A DNA stretch of 64,000 nt, taken from NCBI GenBank assembly GCA_963751425.1, contig CAVVUF010000003.1, positions 1 to 64,000 on the forward strand, given 5' to 3'. Below are positions 57,647 through 64,000 of the stretch, in pieces. The stretch comes from CAVVUF01 sp963751425 (GTDB taxonomy: Bacteria; Chloroflexota; Anaerolineae; Anaerolineales; UBA4823). Made by a program: the position numbers and the translations under genes. The notes below the pieces were generated by a model, which searched no databases, was not told where the DNA came from, and saw only the letters and a list, made by a program, of their open reading frames with translations. Each line of letters starts with the position of its first letter. The first letter of the stretch is position 1.

Positions 57647-58508
57647 TCATCCTGCCCCCACGCGCTGGATGCGCGTGCGGGGATCGAGGTATTCGCTGAT
57701 GCTGACCGAAAGCCAGTACAGGGCGATAGAACAGCGACGATGGCTAAAACGACTGGCGTAAGGATCCACCACCAGCGCCCTAACAGAATGGCCTGGTAGT
57801 TGATCGCCCAATACAGCATGGTGCCCAGGGTGGGAATGGTCATGTTGACCAGGCCAAGGAAAGCCAGGGTGATCTCCAGGCCAATGGCCCAGGCCATATT
57901 GTTGATCAGGGTGGAGAAGATCAGCGGCATGGTAAAGGGCATATATTCGTTCAAGACCAGGCTGAGGGTGCCTGTCCCTGACAGGATGGCGTGTCTTGGT
58001 AAACTCGCGCTCGCGCAGGCTGAGGATCATCGAGCGGATCAGGCGCGCATCCCAGGCCCAGCCGAAGATCGCCAGCAGCAGCCCCAAGACCAGCAGATTC
58101 ATATATTGGCGCACCAGCATGGCCAGCATGCACCAGGATCAGGAAGAGCGGGATGACCAGCAGGCTATCGCCGATGAACATCAGCACCCGGTCGGTCAGT
58201 GCCGCCCTTGTAACCGGCGACCATGCCGACCAGGATGGCGATGACCCGCGAAACCAAGGCGGCGATGAGGGCAATGATCAGCGAATTGCGCACCGCAAAG
58301 CGAGCCATCCAGAAGATATCCTGCCCGTTCGAATCGGTGCCGAGCAGGTGTTCCGCGGATGGCTTCAGATCTCTCGGGACAACATTCCACAGGGTTGGGT
58401 CATAGGGCGAGAAGAAGGAGAGCAAGGCCATGCCCAACAGCACAGCACAGGACGCAGAAGCTGAACTACGAAGCGATAATCTTTGAAGAGATCTCTGAAG
58501 ATTTTCAT
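57647..58508 (-). pseudogene. Opp-family ABC permease (OppC-like), heavily frameshifted
   Basis: The inner-membrane permease is recognisable in fragments over four changes of frame: MKIFRDLFKDYRFVVQL at the start (ATG 58508), LLGTDSNGQDIFWMARFAVRNSL, VMFIGDSLLVIP-type segment, LGLLLAIFGWAWDARLIRS, ITLAFLGLVNMTIPTLGTM and the end YLDPRTRIQRV at 57647. Each segment follows in the right order. It is a DppC/OppC-type permease; either real decay or a stretch of poor sequence. The start overlaps the OppB-like stop by four bases. Confidence 0.78.
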
Positions 58509-59551
58509 GCACTGCGCCTCCTTATGTGTACCTGACCCTGCGGATCGAAGAGGGGATAGGTCAGGTCAAGGATCAGGATGGCCGTGGTGATAGCCACGAT
58601 GGAAAAAATGGTGATGCCCATGATCAGGTTATAGTCGCCGCTGACAATGGCATTATAGAGCAGCGAGCCCAGGCCGGGGTAACCAAAGACAATCTCAGTG
58701 ATCAGGGCGCCGCTGAAGATTTGCCCAAGCGAAAGGGCCAGGCCGGTGATCTGCGGCAGCATGGCGTTGCGGATGACGTATTTCCCCACAATGCGGTCTT
58801 CGGTGACCCCGCCCAGCTTGGCGTACTGCACGAAACTTTCGGCATTGATGTTCTGCACGATCAGCTTCATCGTCTGGAAGTTGACCGCCCCGCCCAGGAT
58901 GATCAGCGAGAGGGCCGGCAAAACCGAATGCCAGAGCACATCCTTGATATAGCGCCAGTTCCAAGGAGGGGATAGCCCCAAGCTGCGCCCCACCGGTGAT
59001 CGGGAACCAGCGCACGACATAAGCAAAGACCAGGATCAGGGCAAAGGCGAAGATGTAATAAGGCAGCGGGCGGATCAGCATGGCAACGGCATCCAGGGTG
59101 CGCGACCAGGGCTTGCGCGAATAGTAACCGGCCAGCCCGCCCAGGATATTTCCCAATGTCCAGGAGATAGCCGTGGTCGTCAGCAATAATCCCAACGTCC
59201 AAGGGCAGGCTGTGGCAATCAGCTGGTTAACCCGCGTGGGGAATTGGAAGAAGGAAACGCCGAAATCCCACGGAACAACCGGCCCCAAAAAGCCCAGTAT
59301 TGATCGAGCCAGGAGCCTTCCAAGCCATACATCTCGGTCAGGTCATGGATGATGCCGTCCATCGCGCCCGGTTCCAAGGTTGAACCGCGCGCCCTCATTA
59401 CACCGATCATGGCCATGACAGGGTCATTCGGGGTGAGTCTGGGAATGAGAAACACCAGCGTGATTCCCAGCCAGATCACTAGAAAGTATTGAATCAGCCG
59501 GGGGATGAGATAACGTTTTATGAATGCCACCGCGATCACCTCACTTGTCAT
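58505..59551 (-). pseudogene. Opp-family ABC permease (OppB-like), frameshifted
   Basis: The first permease of the operon, reading from ATG 59551: FIKRYLIPRLIQYFLVIW with LIPRLTPNDPVMAM (N-terminal region), WDFGVSFFQFPTRVNQLIA, ILGGLAGYYSRKPWSRTLD, and in the last frame VQYAKLGGVTEDRIVGKYVIRNA and TEIVFGYPGLGSLLYNAI, the EAA-like loop and last helices. At least two or three frameshifts occur (near 59265, 58940). Gene order and fit are normal for dppB/oppB. The stop overlaps oppC. Confidence 0.8.
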
Positions 59552-59643
59552 GAAAGAAAATCCTGGGCGAGGCAGAGCGCCCGCCCAGGGGCATTGTAAC
59601 ATGAAGTAAATTTTTCTAATTGGATGCAATCAACCCTGCAGCC

Positions 59644-61691
59644 TTATGCTCCGGTGGGTTTCAGGAATGGAGTCGTGTACTTGAAGTTGGGCCAGTGGGT
59701 ATAAGGCTCATTATAGGCGTTTTCGCTGCCAGGCCAGTTGGTCCAGTAATATTCATCCCAGCCGACAAAGCCGATATACCCATAGGTCGGGATGCCGGGC
59801 ATGTTCTTGACCGCTTCCTTGAGGCCCTCGGTGCCGATGGCGATGGTGGCTTCAGTATCGAAGGGATCCGTCTCGCGCAGCTTCTTGATGATATCGTCCA
59901 TCGCATCACTCGACCAGCGCGAGTAAATCCCTTGGGTGCGCTCTCCAAGGGGCTTCTTATAGGCGGAGTTCCACCTGTCGAGCACGCGATACAGGTCAGG
60001 ACCCGCGCCCCAGGGCTCTTGAGCAGGCCAGTTGCCGCTCACATCGAAGTCGCCGGTGGCCTGCACGCCATCATTATTTTCCGATGGATATATGCTCGGC
60101 ATCGATGCCAAACTTCTTCCACTGCTGCACGGCAGCCGCGGCATTGCGCGAAATCATGGTTGGTCAGTACAGTGCCGCGTCATGTAAGGAGATCTTCCAG
60201 GGCGTGCCATCGGGATCAGCCATTTGCCATCCGCATCCTTCTTGAAGCCGTTCTTCACCAGCAGCTTCGTGGCCACATCCGGGGCATACTTGTACCAGCC
60301 CAAGCCCAAAGGCCTGCTCATGGAATTCCGGCGTATCCGGGAAGACATACCCACGGCCCTTGGCGTATTCAGCCACGCGCTTGGGCGCATCCGGGTCATA
60401 AGGCGCAAAGGTCTCGCCATTGCCCACATCGATGGTGAAGGCCTTCAGCCAGTCCTGCATCGGCGCGATGTAATCCGCGGGATATGGGCCAAGGTGCGGG
60501 ACGTGCACCGGGCTCAAGGTGCCCGAGGAATCGACGGCGATGCTCGTGTACTCGACGATATCGATCGCCAGCGTCAATGCCCAGCGGACATCGACGTTAT
60601 CGAAGGGCTTCCGGGCGGTGTTGAAGAGGATGCCGGTGATGCAGGGGTCGTTGTTGACCACGAAGGGGAAGGTCGGCTGGTAGGCGCGCGAGGTCTTCGA
60701 CTGCGCTAACAGCGCCTTGAGACCATCGGCTGAGAGTTCCGCCACATCCAATTGGTGCGTCAACTGCGACAGGATTTGAGCGCCTTCATTGGCAAAGTAC
60801 TGATAGATGATGTACTTGGGCTATCGGTTCGCCATACATGATGCCGGTCGGGCTCTTGTCCCAATCTTCGCGTTTTTCCCAGGCTGTCCAGAACCCTTGG
60901 GGATCAAAGCTGTGCAGCTTGTATGGACCGCAGCCTACATATGGATTGAAGGTAAACAGAGCCGGATCGGCTTCCTTCTCGAAGACGTGCTTGGGCATGA
61001 TCCTGGTGCAGCCCCAGCGGTCGAGGAAGGTGGTGTGGAAGCGGGAGTTGGCCTGCTTCAGCATCAAATTTGACCGTGTAATCATCCACAGCCGTCACCG
61101 AGGCGACGTTATCCACAAAGAAGCTATGGGCGTTGAAGCCCTCATACTTCATCAGGGTCTCGATCGTATAGACCACATCGGCAGCGGTGAAGGGCTCGCC
61201 GTCAGTACCAGGCGACGCCCTGGCGCAGCGGGACCGTAAGGCTTCGTGAAATCTGCGTTGTACTTCGGGTCGCCGTCCGCTAAGCCGTTGATGATCTTGC
61301 CGGTGGCAAAGTCGACCGACCAGAGCGGCTCGTCAGCCAGGTTCTGCATGCCGCGGTCTTGCCATTTCCAGCCAACCCATAGGTTGAAGTTGTCGGGTGA
61401 ACCGACACGCCCGGTGAGGATCCTGGCGATCAGGGTCTCCCGGCGGGGGAAAGTACCCAATACATCGGCAACGGCTTCCTGAACGACAGGCGCCGGAGTA
61501 GGCGTGACTTCTTTGACAACCTCCACCGTCTCAATAACCGTCTGCCCCTCTTTCACAACCTCCACTGTCTCGATGACGGTGATCGTCTCTGGGGTAGGGG
61601 TCGGGCCTTGAGCACAGGAAGCCAGGACGACTCCTGCGGCGCCGGTGGCGGCAACCTTCATGAAGTCTCGTCGATTTATTTTCTTAGTCAT
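59644..61691 (-). pseudogene. Opp-family extracellular solute-binding lipoprotein, heavily frameshifted
   Basis: About 660 residues when rebuilt, in six or more frames. The start (ATG 61691, AGGATG SD) gives a Tat-type signal RRDFMKVAATGAAGVVLASC ending in a lipobox Cys, then a Thr/Pro/Val linker. Fragments include NLWVGWKWQDRGMQNLADEPLW, VVYTIETLMKYEGFN, DPQGFWTAWEKREDWDKS, LDVAELSADGLKALLAQS, RKPFDNVDVRWALTLAIDI and a C-terminus FKYTTPFLKPT. Large Opp-type binding proteins of this sort bind oligosaccharides in some bacteria and peptides in others. The LacI-type regulator nearby tips the guess toward sugars. The breaks are either decay or poor sequence. Confidence 0.8.
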
Positions 61692-61844
61692 TTCATCCTC
61701 CAAAATATTCTGAATGTTTTGAGATACAGCTTGCAAGAATTTGAGTTACAGCAAATTGGTTAGGTCTTCTTCTCTTCGCATACCTCCTTTTCGACAACCC
61801 GATCTTCTCCTGGAAAATACCAGAGGAAGTCTTTATGTAAATTC

Positions 61845-62858
61845 CTATACAGGTGCACATAAATCCCGCAAGACAAGCCGGGTAGGAACCTTATGCAAAT
61901 TGCACTCCGGAATATCGCCCTGGACCAGTTTAACCACCAATTCCACCGCCATTTTTCCCATCTCAGAAACGAATTGGTCCATCGTCGTCAGGGCTGGTTT
62001 GAGATAAGTAGCCTCTTGCAGATTATCAAATCCCACTACCGATACATCATCCGGGACGCTTAACCCAGCTTCGTGGGCAGCCTGGTAAACACCCACCGCA
62101 GACATATCATTGGAAGCAAAGATGGCGGTTGGAGGATTACCTAGATCAAAGAGTTTCTGGCTGCAAATGTAAGCCGTCTCAGTCGTGTAATCGCCAATCT
62201 GGATCAGCTCGTCATCCAGCGGGATTCCCGCGGCAGCCAGGCCGTCCTTATAACCTTGCAGGCGGTGGCAAGCACTGACCAGCTCCAGCCTGCCGGTGAT
62301 GAAACCGATGCGCCTATGCCCCAGCCCCATCAGATAGCTCATGGCAGCCAAAGCTCCTTCCCGGTTGGCGGCAATGATCCCCGGGCAGTCAGGACTTTCG
62401 TTATTGGGGTCAATGGTTACCACCGGTGCGTCGGTGGAAAAGCTGGTGGCAGCGGGCGTGACCACAATCACGCCATCGGTGATACCCCCGTTAAGCAGGT
62501 TCACATACTTGCGTTCCTGTTCTGCAGTAAGATATTTGCGCACATCGCCCGTGGTATAGATGATCAAATCATAATCCGAGATCGCCACGGCCTGGTTAAT
62601 GCCGCGCAAAATCTCGGTACAGTATGCGGAGGAGACATCCGGCATGATCAACCCGATCACCCGCGTACGGTGGCTGCGCATGCCCCGCGCTGCCAGGCTG
62701 GAGGTATACCCCATGGCATCGATGACCTCCTGAACCTTTTGGTAGGTTTCAGGAGCCACATCGTCCTTATCATTCAAAACGCGTGAAACAGTCGAAACCG
62801 AAACCCCGGCGGCTTTGGCAACATCTTGAATGGTTGCTGACCTGCGCGTTCGCCTCAT
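61845..62858 (-). CDS. LacI-family transcription regulator
   Basis: A 337-residue repressor with N-terminal HTH (ATIQDVAKAAGVSVSTVSRVLN, residues 8-29), hinge and a periplasmic-binding-protein-like sensor domain. It is transcribed just ahead of the Opp operon and would be expected to control it with a sugar as effector. A perfectly placed operator-like palindrome lies 66 bp upstream (62924-62941). The gene is intact, in contrast to the transporter genes. Confidence 0.95.
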   Translation of the reverse strand: MRRTRRSATIQDVAKAAGVSVSTVSRVLNDKDDVAPETYQKVQEVIDAMGYTSSLAARGMRSHRTRVIGLIMPDVSSAYCTEILRGINQAVAISDYDLIIYTTGDVRKYLTAEQERKYVNLLNGGITDGVIVVTPAATSFSTDAPVVTIDPNNESPDCPGIIAANREGALAAMSYLMGLGHRRIGFITGRLELVSACHRLQGYKDGLAAAGIPLDDELIQIGDYTTETAYICSQKLFDLGNPPTAIFASNDMSAVGVYQAAHEAGLSVPDDVSVVGFDNLQEATYLKPALTTMDQFVSEMGKMAVELVVKLVQGDIPECNLHKVPTRLVLRDLCAPV

Positions 62859-62923
62859 GCGAGGGAACTCCTATTTCTGGATGGATTAAAGTTGAAAAAC
62901 GAAAGGGCCGATAATTTTCCGAT

Positions 62924-62941
62924 AACAATACCGGTATCGTT
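62924..62941 (-). promoter_or_regulatory. Putative LacI-family operator
   Basis: AACAATACCGGTATCGTT is an 18-bp palindrome with 16 matching positions and a central ACCGGT, as in many LacI-family sites. It is between the HAD gene and lacI, so autoregulation is likely. I found no second clear copy ahead of the binding-protein gene. Confidence 0.6.
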
Positions 62942-62988
62942 CCCGGTATCCTTTTCATATCATACAAGAATATCAGGAATTTGTCAAA

Positions 62989-63654
62989 TTAATTTTTTGT
63001 GGTTTGTAACTGATCTAAAAGCTGCTCCAGGGACAGAGCCTCCAGGGAATCCACGCGCAGGTCCGCCAGGTCCAGCGAAAGCTGGCGGGTCAGCTCATTG
63101 GGCACCGCCAGGCAGTACAGCCCGGCGCGCTTGGCCGCCAGGATACCGTTGGGGGAATCTTCGATCGCCACTGCCTGGCCAGGTTCCACACCCAGCCAGC
63201 GCACCGCCAATTGGAAAAGCTCCGGGTCGGGCTTGGTAAGGTGCACATCGTCGCGGGCACAGATGCGCTCGAAATAGGGCAGCAAGCCCAGCCGTTCCAG
63301 GTGCCCGGTAACCCAATGGCAAGAAGAGCTGGAAGCCAGGCCCACCTTCAACCCCAGGCGCCGGGCGTCTTTGAGGTACTGCTCCACGCCCGGGCGCACC
63401 GTCTGCTGTAAAACCAGGGCAGTCTCGCGCTCCTTCTGGTGGGCCGTGAGTGCCTCCCGGTCCAATTTCCGCCCCACCTGCCGCTCCAGCTCACCGAACA
63501 CGTCGAAATGATCGGATGTGCCAATGATCTTCCCCCAGGTTTCGAGAGGCAGCGGGATATCATAGGCAGCATACAGCTCCCGCCAGGACTGGTAGATCGG
63601 TCCTTCGGTCTCCAGGATCAAACCATCAAAATCGAAGACGAGCGCCAGGATCAT
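62989..63654 (-). CDS. HAD-superfamily hydrolase, beta-phosphoglucomutase-like
   Basis: A 221-residue HAD enzyme with nucleophile motif DFDGLILETE (residues 8-17), SSS (motif II), KPDPELF and EDSPNGILAA (motifs III and IV). The C1-type cap and the motif pattern fit the phosphoglycolate-phosphatase/beta-phosphoglucomutase group. It is just upstream of the LacI regulator on the same strand, so it may act on the sugar phosphate released from the imported oligosaccharide. The activity itself is not certain. Confidence 0.85.
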   Translation of the reverse strand: MILALVFDFDGLILETEGPIYQSWRELYAAYDIPLPLETWGKIIGTSDHFDVFGELERQVGRKLDREALTAHQKERETALVLQQTVRPGVEQYLKDARRLGLKVGLASSSSCHWVTGHLERLGLLPYFERICARDDVHLTKPDPELFQLAVRWLGVEPGQAVAIEDSPNGILAAKRAGLYCLAVPNELTRQLSLDLADLRVDSLEALSLEQLLDQLQTTKN

Positions 63655-63879
63655 TTTTAGAAGCTCTGGCGGAGTTTACCATAGATCATCCTTCAAACAA
63701 GTTGTTCCTAACAACAACGTTAGATTAAAATAAAGTTAACCGTGTTCAGAATTAATCAAATTGTGGATATTTTAGGCTGCTTCGCACCGGTCCCAAGCAA
63801 TTTATTAGACCAGACTTATTCAGGACTGGGGAACTAACAGATAACTTTTCTTCCGCATGCTTTATCATAGGAGGCTACC

Positions 63880-64000
63880 ATGCATGAACAACAGCCAACC
63901 TGCGCGAGCCAACCGACAGCTCGCCGGCGAAAAAACGATCTTTTCCTTTCTTTAGCCCTCATCTTCGCCCTCATTGCCAGCCTGGTTCTCCCGGTTTTCC
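63880..64000 (+). CDS. Membrane or exported protein (3' partial)
   Basis: An ATG at 63880 follows AGGAGG by five bases. The 40 visible residues have a charged start (ARRRKND) and then one hydrophobic helix (LFLSLALIFALIASLVLPVF), like a membrane anchor or signal. It runs off the window end. The 225 bp between it and the HAD gene hold only AT-rich sequence and no recognisable gene. Confidence 0.6.
   Translation, partial: MHEQQPTCASQPTARRRKNDLFLSLALIFALIASLVLPVF

Overview
The window looks like chromosomal DNA of an anaerobic or facultative bacterium of the Chloroflexota, most probably Anaerolineae-like. This is inferred from the mix of genes (an Opp-type sugar-like transporter with a LacI regulator, NrfHA, a short AlaS behind a T-box leader, cyclase-NTPase-TPR regulators, a translocase-HEAT-cNMP protein, many -10 boxes placed directly before ATG). 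No rRNA or tRNA gene was seen, so the assignment rests on gene content only. About a dozen genes that clearly encode one protein are split by single-base frameshifts. Most look like sequencing or assembly errors; the cluster of breaks in the Opp operon (57.4-61.7 kb) could also be real decay.

Region 1-9.9 kb (+ strand) is the most unusual part: a glucose-dehydrogenase-like enzyme (partial), a glycyl radical enzyme (GRE) with an atypical Cys-Val-Gly active-site loop, two paralogous phosphofructokinase-fold proteins that have lost key kinase residues, the GRE-activating radical-SAM enzyme, a ferredoxin with one cysteine replaced, a larger Fe-S protein with an HTH-like N-terminus, and S-adenosylmethionine synthetase. 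The likely logic is electrons (ferredoxins) plus SAM (MetK) for the activase, which installs the glycyl radical on the GRE. The PFK-fold pair has no obvious place in any GRE pathway I know, and this is the best candidate for an undescribed system. Region 9.9-16.2 kb carries a rhodanese, a tandem pair of BASS-family transporters, a SulP anion transporter and a HAD phosphatase fused to a 2H phosphoesterase-like domain.

Region 16.2-36.9 kb holds housekeeping and membrane functions: lipA, a translocase-HEAT-cyclic-nucleotide-binding protein whose 3' end overlaps a convergent class III cyclase-NTPase-TPR regulator, an AMP nucleosidase/nucleotidyltransferase pair, a membrane glycosyltransferase, an NfeD-type protease, a heterodimeric ABC exporter, and a plus-strand string of B3/B4-domain protein, C39-like peptidase and sbcD. 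sbcC follows beyond a small divergent minus-strand pair. Region 39.6-52.8 kb contains nrfHA (nitrite to ammonium) with a Crp/Fnr-type palindrome upstream, a Fic protein, a Crp/Fnr regulator, priA, a CNNM/CorC protein, a MEMO-like protein, a HigBA toxin-antitoxin pair, and a receiver-thioredoxin-reductase plus cNMP-histidine-kinase pair.

Region 52.8-64 kb begins with a HicAB module sitting between two copies of the alaS 3' end, the outer one a remnant. It continues with a short alaS under a T-box leader, an Opp-family ABC operon (oppFDCB and a binding protein, badly frameshifted), its LacI regulator with a palindromic operator, a beta-phosphoglucomutase-like HAD enzyme and the start of a membrane protein. 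Read together, the last block is a LacI-controlled oligosaccharide or peptide uptake locus.
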